From contig OU612074.1 of NCBI GenBank assembly GCA_914767715.1, positions 14,494,062-14,558,061 of the forward strand: a stretch of DNA of 64,000 nt, written 5' to 3'. The notes below the pieces were generated by a model. It was given only the letters and a program-made list of their open reading frames with translations, did no database searches and was not told the DNA's origin. The position numbers and the translations under genes are program-made. Positions within the stretch are counted from its first letter, which is position 1; each line of letters opens with the position of its first letter. Source of the DNA: Membranipora membranacea (taxonomy: Eukaryota > Bryozoa > Gymnolaemata > Cheilostomatida > Membraniporidae). This document shows, piece after piece, positions 12,278 through 22,833 of this stretch.

Positions 12278-13250
12278 AATAACTACGGGAAACAGCCAAT
12301 GGGTTAGCTGTTGTTGGTGGGAGGGAGCCAATGCCACTTGCCAGGTCACTGAATGTACCTGTAACCACCAACCATACAGATCTGAACATGCACACCAGCT
12401 ACCCTGTAGGAGTAAAATATTTGCGGCAGAAAAAATTGACCATCACGGCAATGAAGACAAAACTAGTAATCCTTTAGTTTTGGAGCTAGGATCACACGCA
12501 ATTTGATATGAGACTTGGGTGTGATGTGACTTCAATTTGAATTAAATTTCAGTTTATCTCTTTTAATATCATGGATTCCTAAATTGAGAAATGGCACAAG
12601 ACAACGAACACAGAAATCAGCACCAAATTCAAACCAGAATTCCAGAGTTTGAAAAAGGTAAATTGTTGTTTATCATATACAGAGCATTCTGGTGGAACAA
12701 CAATCAGACATGAGTGCGGATTATACTCCTAGAGTGATCTCGAATGAAGTGTAGAGCCAGCCGATATCTTTGAAACACAACATGTTGAGCATAATTGTAC
12801 TGCAGTTGTGTTGTATCGGCTATATAACAGAAAACAGATAGCATAGACAGACAGATAGATGACACCTAGTGTCTTGAAAATTTTTTTATGATATTAATAC
12901 TTACAGATTGCTTTGCTTGAGGTATCCATGTATCCAGTAAGATTTTTAGTCTGGGTTCATGCAATTTTTTTGGTAGTTTTGATAGATAGCAGTATTTCTT
13001 CTATGTAAATATTATAGCTGCTGTCTGTCTGTTCAGATACCGACTAGTTTCCAGAGGCAGCTCGTGAATATGTATAATCCTGAAACTCTTTCAATGTCTG
13101 AAACTGGTTGACCATGCCATTCACCGTGCTGCCAGCACCTAGATTAGAAGCAGCACCATGAGAGATGAGGTAACTGTGCCTCACATGAGGGTAGCAGATA
13201 ATTACTGGACTGCTATGCAAGAGAAGAAAACAATCTTCTTCACATGGCTG

Positions 13251-16200
13251 CTGGTCTGCATCTTGCTGCTAGTTCTGATAGCCAGTTCACTGAAGCAGTG
13301 CATAGAAAATCTCAACCCTTACTCACTAATGAATCAATAGTAAATCAGTGCAGGGGGGGGGGAGGTTGGTCTAGCTTTCTTCTCCCTAACACAAACTTGC
13401 AAATATAAGGAAGTTTTAGAAACTGCCACGATTAAAACACCTAAAATTAAGCCTTTGATTGATGATACAGTTTGTCTGAGTATGCACTCTCTCTATACTG
13501 GTGTTCTTAGGGGATATCAGTAGAAGGCGAGCAACCTACTAAATTAAATCAGGATTTAACTTGATTCTGGTGGTAATGGGTGTGCGGGGGGGGGGGGCCC
13601 TGCGGATGAAAAGAAATATTTACGTTTTTGCTGAGAAATGATTTTTTATTGGTCAGATGGTATTTTTTATTATCAGCAGTCTGCAAGAATGCGAATTGAA
13701 TTTGTATATCGGGTTGGTACAAAAAATTGCTATCAATAACATTAAGTAAAATCTTAGAAAATGATTCCGAAGTGCTTTATTTCAATTGAACAATCTAATA
13801 TACAAGACTGATGACTGCGGAGAGTGTCTTTGGCACAGTTTGAGTTAAACAGACAATTCAATTTTCAACAGGCAATATATGTGGACAGGCCTAGACTTTT
13901 AATTGTAGTGTAATGACATCCGACAGATGCTGGAAATAACCTGGAGGGAGCTCAGAAATAGACTGACATTGGAAAATTGGAAGAACATTGGAAAACTTAG
14001 TCAGGCATTGGAAAACTTGGACGGACTTTGGACATAAATGGACGGACTTCGAACATAAATGGACTGATATTGCACAAATCTGAACTGATATTGGACAAAC
14101 AGCATGAAACTATGGACAGGAACAGGCATGAAAATTTGCCGACTGTTGCCCGGCAGACGAACATGGACAGACAAGATCTTAAGATGTACGGGTATTGACA
14201 TCATTTACTTGTCTGCTACGCACCTCAGTTAGCAAGGAATAGCTATGGATAATTGTCAAGTTGATCTAAATGACAATTAATAGCATTTGTGAAAAACCGG
14301 TAATGATGAAGTACCAACCATGATCCATGAAAGTCAACAAAGCTGCGAAAAATATCAGGCAAAGGTTTGTGGTCAAAAGTACGAAGTTGTCCTCTCTTAA
14401 CTTTTATCACTAAATCAATTTAAGTATAAACTTGATTTGTTTGTGTTTTAGCAAATTCAGGAGTAAAGGGTTAAAGTAAATTATGAGCATTCAATAAAGA
14501 ACACTTACATCCATCAATCATCCACTCCAAGTCTTTTGAAATGCAAGTGACAATAGGTCGATGTTCAGCATCAAAATAGTTTTCGGTGGGGTTACATAAA
14601 CATGGTAACCTAAAGATTGTGATTTCCCATTTAAACAAGGTCTGATGAATAGGTCAGGTTGGAGGGTGGCTGGCTACGGCTGGCAATGGTATAGGTTATG
14701 TACCCCACACAAGTGACCTGCAATTTAATGGGCCCGTTGAATATAGGGCAATCAAATAAAATGTAGTGGATAAATGATAATTTTGAATTTTAACTTACCC
14801 AACTATCAGAAAGGTTTCAATCAACTTGCAGTCAGCCCATTATTTTCAGATGCAGTCTATCGATATTGCCTGTTTATCCATCTTTTCTCTTTGGCAGTAC
14901 AATACAGGCACAGTACTGTCCAATCGTCAACAATGTCAATTAATATGGTTTGGTGATATTGTGTGCATGTCCAGTCTAATCTCGAAGTTTTTGAGGCTGC
15001 CAACTCAACATTAAGATTTAATGGTGAATATTGCACTCTCTTTATTATGTTTTTTTATTATTTTGTTTATGGGCGATAAAATATGCTTTGGTACGGATAC
15101 ACTTGATAAAGTTTCAGAGTTCTCGGAAATCCATATCCTCATGTTGTGTCTCTAGCTCATTTGATGCTCCAAAAGTGCCAATTCGGCAGTGTTTAACTTG
15201 TAGCCTCAGCCCTAAGAGCAAGATTGCAAATCCAGTTGTACCCATCACCACAAATGACAGCTAGGAACCGAGGCTGAGTGCAAACAAGATATGCTGATCA
15301 TGCTGTTGTCAGATCATAGTGCCGAAAAAAGTGTTTCTATTCAAACCATATTAAACCTTTGGAATAGCAATAATTGTAAGAATCAACAACAAAGTAAACC
15401 GCGGCATTGTGCCTAGTCTAATATTATCAAACTATACGCTTGCCAATTATGTAAAAAAAATACCTAAACTGCGATTCTCGTTTATGGCTTCCAAAAAATC
15501 TATCATGCTGCTGCAAAAGTAATTAAAAACCCAATTTAGCACTCACAAATTTCTAATCTGAACTCTCGCTGAACTTCTGCCTCCAAATATGGACCAAAAT
15601 TAATCGGCTTTACAGGTCAACCTGCACCTAACACAACAGGATTTTGGTCATTTTTTACCACTTAGTATTCAAAACATCAAAACATAAAAGATCAAGTGAA
15701 CGTCATCTGGCTCTATCGATTCAGTTATGTGTAGAAAACCATAGAGTCAAGATGTGAAAACCAATATTAACTAGGAATACACCAGAGGTATGTCAATTTC
15801 AACTTTTAATTCTGATTTAAACTCTAATTTTTCAATGGTATACATAATTTGAAGCTTATTGTTTTATAACTACATTGTAAATGAATATTCTTGGAAAAAC
15901 CATTTCAATTTCGTATTCGATAATTTGATCATAATTTGATTAGTGTTACTCATGTTTTTTAAACAATTACAGGTTTCACGACTTTAAATGGAATATCAAA
16001 TATTATGGATAACAGACAAACTAAAGAAATCGTAGTTCAGTGAACTTTGTCTAGATAATTCTATTTATAAGAGTTCTACACCTAACCCAAACGGCTAAAG
16101 TTCATAGATAACTTTATAATAAAGTCTCCCTCCACCTAACAAAGGCTGTGTTTGCCAGTTGTTTATGCTAACTAACACTCAATTGCATATTTATTTGCAT

Positions 16201-16393
16201 TTGCTAGGCCTAAGCTAGTGAAACAACTATTCATTCATACCAAACCTTATTGTTCAATGCTTTATTAAAAAATAAATTATTGAAAGGGGCAGTGAGTTTT
16301 TATTGACTGGTTCATTGTGAAGCACCATCAATAGTTACTGGGAATATTCATTGTCCAATGTTTCAGCTCGTGAACTATAAGACAAGCGGCAGG
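13251..16393. other. Intergenic: no gene recognised
   Basis: Separates the F3 remnant from first exon A. It holds poly-G runs near 13352 and 13585, and at 13950-14130 a run of irregular short repeats around GGACGGACTTTGGACATAAA and CATTGGAAAACTT. No splice-compatible conserved exon was seen. Confidence 0.5.
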
Positions 16394-16771
16394 ATGCAAG
16401 TCATCAACCTTATAAAAAAGCTCGTAATCTTCTCGATAGCACTGCTGGTCGTGCTTGTCATGTTTATCAGTTATCGTCATTTGAGACGCATCAACCTTCC
16501 TGACGCTGCTCCTACTCTTAGCAGTGTCGTTCATCTCGGCGCTGACCTTAAAGTGAATGAAATTATCAACAAGTTTCAAAAGTTGGAACAGTTTCAGGAT
16601 TACAAATACTCACGACCTACTTTGGATAACCAGTCGGGCTCAAAGCAGACAGAGGACAACTCTGACATTTACATCGAGGATATACTGATAACTATAAAAT
16701 CTACTAAAGAGTTTCATGAATCTAAACTCAAATACTTACTTGACACGTGGATCCCTCAAGCAAGGCAAACA
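16394..16771 (+). CDS. First exon A: Fringe-like membrane-anchor exon, candidate alternative start of F2
   Basis: Open from the ATG at 16394 (an in-frame ATG also at 16358) to a GTAAGT donor at 16772. It encodes a short basic cytoplasmic tail, a hydrophobic anchor (LVIFSIALLVVLVMFI), a stem of about 60 residues, and the start of the Fringe catalytic domain (IKSTKEFHESKL, then LLDTWIPQA; vertebrate Fringe has KTT.KFH..RL and LLDTWIS). This is the expected type II Golgi membrane layout. The donor is phase 0, which fits the F2 exon at 24274. No catalytic exons follow before first exon B, so it is either an alternative first exon of F2 or the surviving front of a lost copy. The reading frame has no lesions. 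Confidence 0.7.
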
Positions 16772-16989
16772 GTAAGTACCAATATTATTAATTTATATAA
16801 TGTGCTTTTTATCATTTTTACAGACTTTTGCGACATCTTAGTATTCAGTGCAAACTCCAAGATAACAGAGAAGACCTTTTGTTAAAGTAGAGGTATAGTG
16901 ATGTAAATTTGCTTCAATGGATTCCAAAATGCAAATATGTTTCCCATACGGTGATATTTTCTTAGATTGATTAAAGGTTGATTAAAAAT

Positions 16990-17222
16990 CGAATGTCGTA
17001 TCACACACCACGTCCCAAAACATGGGCGGCGAAATATTATTTTGCTTATTGGCAAGGCGCAATGTCTGCGCCAGGTCGCTCTCCGTTTACAGGCAGGTCG
17101 GAGCACACCTGGGGGGCCAACCAAACCCCAGTAGTGGAAAGACTGCAGTGGGATTTGAACCCACGACCTTCATCACCTACGTGTTGGAGGACCGGCCACC
17201 AACTGAGCTACCTCCTACTCCT
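16990..17222 (-). mobile_element. tRNA-headed SINE
   Basis: Read on the minus strand it opens with GGTAGCTCAGTTGGTGGC (A box) and then GTGGGTTCAAATCCCAC (B box with paired T-stem). A body of about 150 bp follows, rich in CGACCTG and GGAGAGCGACC motifs. The tRNA-like head is well preserved, but the appended body and lack of a clean acceptor stem point to a SINE. Confidence 0.65.
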
Positions 17223-18869
17223 TAGATGCCTCTACTAGTTATCTTTGAGGTAGAACAAGTTCAATGAGCACACATTTCCCTAGCTGGCAGCAGTAGTTTA
17301 AGATTCACAAAACCATCAGTAATATCATCAGACATTTATGCTATATTCTCTGTGATTGAGGCGACCCTGAAAACTTTTGTAGAGAATAATAGTCCTTGGT
17401 TATTGACCTAATGCAACTGGCGTGGAGAAGAAGGGGTGTTATAAGTTGGCATATCACACAATCTTGCAAACAGTGGTGATAAATATTGAAAATGTTAAAC
17501 ACCCAAAGCAACGATCAGTCCGACGTGAGTTGTTAGTGGAAGCCAACTCCGAGCAATCACAGCTGTGGGTCAGGGGAAAGGGGTGGAGCCCCTGCCGTCT
17601 ATGCAAACAGTGGCATTACTAAGTAATAAAATAAGGAAATCTACTAATCATTTAATTTTTTTGCTGGTAATGTTTCTGCAAAGGATTTGGGATTGAAATA
17701 TGAGGTCTTGAAATAACCCTTGACCCAACTTTCATTAGTGGACTCGACAACTGTTCATGAACTCGGACAGAGATCATGATTACAGCAATTCATTTTTAAA
17801 AAAATGATTTGTGCTGGATACTACAGAGCTAAGTTTGTATAGTAGTTTAGACTCATTGGAAAAATTGCTACCTCATCATACTTTTTGCTGCCAATCCCAG
17901 TTGTAAGTCACCTAAGCTAGATGCTGAAACCTCTTAACAAACCTGATTGAGATCAGTAATTTAATCTTAAATCTTAATTGCAGTCATGAGTAAATTGTAG
18001 AGTTAAGAGCCTTTAAACTAAGAAAGGCTGCAATGAAGACGAAAAATTGACTAAGTACTTTTCAAGTTAGTATTTCAGGCAGGATATAGTAATATAATAA
18101 CTTCAGATTAAGCCTCACATACTACCATTGTTAGCATAGGTCAATTCCATTCATAGAATTCATAGAATTATGAGGGACTTCCTCATCCGTCAAGCCGCTT
18201 AAAATATTCATAAAATATAAGGACATGACCTAAGCTTTGTTTGGATTTCATATCCAATCTGCAAATACTGCTGTCAAATTCCCATATGCCACATGTCATA
18301 TATGATGGATATGAAGAAGTTGTATTCCCTGATAAAGGAGAATTGCTCTTTACTACAACATGCGCAAGCAACAAGCGACTGTTTTGTAGCCCTGTGTTGT
18401 TGACAGTGACTAGCAAGGAAATATTGTTTTTAGATTATTCATTGAGTCAGCTTAATCTGAAAAAATGGGGTGCAATAAAGTGCCCTCACCAGTAATGTGG
18501 TTGATCATCAATTATTTAATGAATTTGTAAGGGCTTGTACAGTACATATCAATACATACCTCTTAGATATGCAGGGGGGGGGGGGGCGACAATCTATATA
18601 TCGATACAGTGTTTTTACCCAGACGTTCTATAAATTTTTTTCGGTGAAAAAACAGTACACAAGCACTCCGGAACTAACTGCCTGACTAACTGACTATATA
18701 ATGCTTTTATTTGGCTCGGGTAGCCTTTAATCATGATGCAAATAGTGAAATCATCTCCAGATAAACAAAAAAAGCTTGTCGTGGCACTTCTGAATAAATT
18801 TATTGGTAGTTTGACAGAAGGGCATTTTAATTTCAATGAGAAGTTTTTTGAAAGCATATTATCACTATC

Positions 18870-19030
18870 ACATTGCTCAAAACTATTGCTCACTCGGTCT
18901 TTGAATTAATCATGATCATTCCAATTTTCTTACTCAAAATGTTCCATCGATAAGTGAGCAGGTCTCGCTCACACACTAAGGGAACGATCGATAGTGATTT
19001 TGGCAGTTTTCTAATTGAAAGATCCCCCTG
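18870..19030. repeat. MITE, CTTTCAATTAGAA family, partial copy 3
   Basis: The right end (TTTTCTAATTGAAAGATCCCC) and the internal CATTGCTCAAAAC and TTGCTCACTCGG stretches match the elements at 6371 and 10264 in a rearranged order. The left terminus is not clear. Confidence 0.45.
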
Positions 19031-19796
19031 GATCCTTTGCCTCGTTCTCTGTGTCTCTGTGTATTGATTCCTGGTGTGGCAATCCACATTTGAAGCTACA
19101 TTACTAAGTATGAATATTTAAAAAGATCATTCAAAAAGGAAAAGTGTAACTGTGAACAACCCTATATATCCCATTTAAATTACACTTTATCAAGATTGCG
19201 ATTATTAGATACTCTTGAGAGAACCTAAAAGTCAACATTTTTTATTTCTGAGGAATCTAAATTCATCTTGTCATTGTCCTGTCCTGCAATTCAAATTGAC
19301 AATTGACCCGTGCTATTCTTGACCTCACGATGTTTGGTCTACTCTGAAAATGGTAGAAAATGTTATATACTGATGGACCTTGATAAATGCCCTTAGAATG
19401 GCTCACACTACCCAAGATGCCCTCAGGTTGACTCAGACGCCCCAAATATCGTACTATCTTGAGAGAAGACTGCTTTTTCTGACATTTTGTGCATTTGTAT
19501 CAACAATACTATTTTCTTACCATTTTATTGCATGCAAGGTGACTTCACGATTTTCGCAAGCAGAGTTTTTGTACCGGCAACATTTTTCTTAGAAGTTAGT
19601 GATATCAATACAATCAATCAATTTCAATCAAACATGCCACCTGCCATAAGGCTGGTAGCGCTAGTAGCGGCTGATTAAGTGGATGATTATTTATAATTTA
19701 CGGTTGGCTACTGGTGGGATTTCCTCATTCTCCCGAAAACACTGTGAAGTGATCACAGAGCTTCAATATTCACTAGTCTTCAGGACAATCAGGAAC

Positions 19797-20171
19797 ATGA
19801 TGCAGCCAGCAAGCATGAAGAAGATCGTTTTGATTGCTATAGTAACCCTCGTTGGGCTGATCGTCTTTTTCTGCTTTCCTCTCTCACAGCACAATTATCA
19901 GGATTCTCGTAACTTTGTTCCTGAAAAGATCGGTAGCATTCATTTCAGCGCTGCTCTTACAGTGAATAACACTTTTAACGGGTTAAAAATGTTACGCAAA
20001 CAAACATATTCAAACCCTTCTCTCAACAACCGGTCATTCTCCCAGCAAGCAGACAACAGCTCTAACATTAACATAGAGGATATACTAATATCCATCAAAT
20101 CTACTAAAAAATTTCATGATTCGAAGCTCAAAATCTTACTTGATACATGGATACCTCAAGCGAATCAATCG
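19797..20171 (+). CDS. First exon B: Fringe-like membrane-anchor exon, candidate alternative start of F2
   Basis: ATG at 19797 (a second at 19815) and open to a phase-0 GTAAGT donor at 20172. Layout: short basic tail ending in MKK, hydrophobic anchor (IVLIAIVTLVGLIVFFCF), a stem with SFSQQADNSSNI shared with first exon C, then IKSTKKFHDSKLKILLDTW of the catalytic domain. The bases before the start (CTAGTCTTCAGGACA) resemble those before first exon C (CTAGTCATCAGGACA), so the two probably share a promoter ancestry. No further Fringe exon follows before 22834. Confidence 0.72.
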
Positions 20172-22833
20172 GTAAGTTTAATTATGATATTATTGCTTTT
20201 CCCAAGAATCTAGGTGTTATCTAGATGAGTGATATGATTAATCTGAAATACAATCAATAGAACAGGCAGAAGAATTAATCCAACTCAGCCACCTTCAATA
20301 CATTGCGTTACTAAGTTATTTGCAGAGTATGACGTTCTCTTTCCACAATCATTTGAGATAGTTGTATGAGGATCCGCATGCCTCTTATCTTGCTGTTCTG
20401 ACGAGTAGATGTTGACCTACAGTACAACCTATAAGAAGACGTAGTACTCTTACTCCAATCATCGCTCTAGCTTTGCTATTTTTTGTTGTGATTTTTTGTG
20501 CTCCTTTGCGTTTATCGTGATTGGTAGTGTTGGAAAACTCAGTGGTCAAAGTCGGGGTTTTCCCCAAAGGCTTCTTGAAGAAGGGGGGGGGGGGGGGGAG
20601 TTCTCTTCAAGTCATAACATCCCCACAATAATTTATTCACTGTGTATTTTGCAACACATGTCACCAGTGTTATTCTGGAAATCAATCCAAGGTGTGTGGT
20701 TGAGCACTTATTTGGTGATCTGGCACCTTTTATGTCATGCATTGATTGGGGTCCCAAAATCCGCCTTCAAGAACTTGTTTGACTAAAGTTTACAAGGCTA
20801 CATATATATATATATAAATATATATATATATATGTATATCAGTGGTCTACACCATCAGGTTGCTGCTATGCGGCTAATTCTTTTGTTTATGCTGAGCAGC
20901 CGTTTATTTGACATTCAAATATAGAAAAAAGACTAAAAAACTGTTGATTGCTACTAAAATTTGACATAAAAAATTTGAAATGGTTTTGGCTGTCTTTGGG
21001 GCTTGGCTTTTGTTGGTCTAAAACTAGTGGCTATACATGCGTTAGAAGTGCTACTATTAAAAATGGATGAGAAGCATCGCTTGCTCTTCTGGAATCTACC
21101 TATCTATCTATCTACTAAAAACAGTGTCACATACTATATAAGATGCCATTGCTGCAATGATATACAAATATAGCAGTAAAGTAGGAATATTTAAAGAGAT
21201 CATTGAACCAGGAAAAGTGTAGCTCTACTAGGAACAACTATAATACATCTCATTAAATTATAATCTATCAAGATTGTGGTTATTATATTGTTGATTGATA
21301 CTGGTGAGAAAATCTAATCGTAAAGATTATTTAATTTCCGGAGAATCTCAAATAATCATCTGATTTTGCCGTGTCTTGTGATTGTGTGTCCTTATGATTT
21401 CTGGCCAGTAAATGTAAAATATTAGAGCTCACTTTGATCATGCCACACATGCAATATAGCTGTATACCCATTTATTGCATCCCCATATAAGCGGTCAGCA
21501 CCAGGATCTAAAATGTAGAAAGGCAATTCATTGGAAAGTTTTAGATGTTTTGATTGGTAATTATGTTGCATGTGAATTATCTAAATCCAAAATTATTCCC
21601 AACATTTGTAATACTTGATGCAAAATTTCAAAGAATTCACACTATTTCAAATTGATGCAATAGTGACACCAGAAATAATCTGGAACCTAGAAGGACTACC
21701 AGTGGGTGATGGAAATAATTGACATTATTGAATCAATAGGTTTGCAGGAAACCAGAATTTCCAGGGCTGTCAAAACAAGATTTCAATCAACCAACAAGAT
21801 CAGTTTTCTTCAAATGACTGGACACTAAAAGCCAGAATCGTGATTTTGTAGTTAAGAGTATAATTGTGTATTGTATAATGATAATCGTGGTAATCACCTT
21901 CGCTGCCCCATCCCATCTCCCTATATTTCTACTGGTAGGAGCACTTCAGTATATTGTCTTTAACAAATTTCACAAGTGGATTTGGAACCAAAGGGCCACA
22001 CAGCTTGTACAGCATAGCCTACAAAACCTCATCAGAAAATCTGTCAATGTAGGTCTCCAAAATTTATATTTTACACTTCAAGCTTCATAGCCATGACAAG
22101 ATGATGAAAGATAATCTTTCTCAAAATTGGTCTCTCAGGATTTGATGACGATCATAAGGTTGTGTCATAATCAAAGTTTCACAATGGCTAGTATCCAGCT
22201 CCAGTCAAAAGTGGTTGGTAAGGAAGAAATACTGAATTTTTTAGTATAATAACTAAATGAATTAACTAATCACAGCCACAGAGCTATTTAGGAAATATGT
22301 AGGGTGGCTGATTACCAGACCCGATAAAATACAATAAGGCAAGTTCAAGGCTTCGCATATTTGCTATTTGAAGCAGGTCGATTGCCATTATCTTGAAGGC
22401 TAACCCTACACCTCGTATCATTGGAATCGATGCAATTGCTTTGAATGTTACTCCGGTGCTTTAAAATCTTCCTCTGAAATAGTTGCCAGTGAAACATTTG
22501 GTAGTGTTCATAAAACTTGCCACTGCTCTAGTTTGGCCACAATACAAAAATTGGTTATGTTACAAATATTGATCATTTCTTATCATCTATCATCTATCAT
22601 CTTATCATTTGTAGGGCAATGATGCATTAATTACCCTCAAATATTCAGCCTTGTGTCTTGTTCATAAATGTGTTACTGCTCTTGTCTGGTTGCAATAAGT
22701 AAATTGGATATGATACAAAAAGTGATAATTGGTTATCATCCTTTTATTTAGGGTAATAATATAATAATTACACTCAAATAATCAGCCTTGTGCAGCCATA
22801 TAGATATTACTAGTCATCAGGACATGCAGCAAC
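20172..22833. other. Between first exons B and C: no gene recognised
   Basis: Holds a poly-G run at about 20583-20599, a TA microsatellite at 20801-20835 and otherwise unrecognised AT-rich sequence. No catalytic Fringe exon was found. Confidence 0.5.

Larger units (their letters stand above)
9247..13250 (-). pseudogene. F3: decayed Fringe-like copy, truncated at the 3' end
   Basis: Six exons are recognisable on the minus strand: first exon 13250-12905, then 11555-11507 (TYILTG), 11111-11066 (NTECPASHSR), 10528-10469 (QDLACKFQ), 9867-9720 (KWFCAGDDDTY) and 9329-9247 (WFATDKA). The last five have exactly the F2 lengths (49, 46, 60, 148, 83 nt) and usable splice sites. The first exon is broken: an in-frame TAG at 13046-13044 where relatives have CAG, a +1 frameshift in a seven-base homopolymer (12965-12971), at least one more shift in the membrane segment, and no clear start codon. 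TDAVD has become TGAVD and the invariant WFATGG has become WFATDK. The four C-terminal exons, including PDD, are absent. A dead copy is most likely; an assembly error could explain the homopolymer shift but not the rest. Confidence 0.8.
16772..19796. other. Between first exons A and B: no catalytic exon
   Basis: I searched for the TYILTD, CPASHDR, DLACKFQ and DDD exons and found none. Apart from the SINE at 16990-17222 and a partial MITE near 18870-19030, nothing is recognisable. Confidence 0.5.

Noticed and set aside
11721-12506. Long ORFs of repeating dipeptides (QV on plus, DL and TW on minus)
   Set aside because: They are produced by the CCAGGT satellite, whose six-base period keeps several frames open at once; no start context or conserved flank supports a protein.
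13158-13340. Small plus-strand ORF with a good transmembrane segment
   Set aside because: It is the antisense shadow of the F3 first exon, where the minus strand encodes the membrane anchor of a Fringe relative.
16394-20171. First exons A and B as two separate complete genes
   Set aside because: No catalytic exon was found between A, B and C, so independent genes cannot be modelled within this window.
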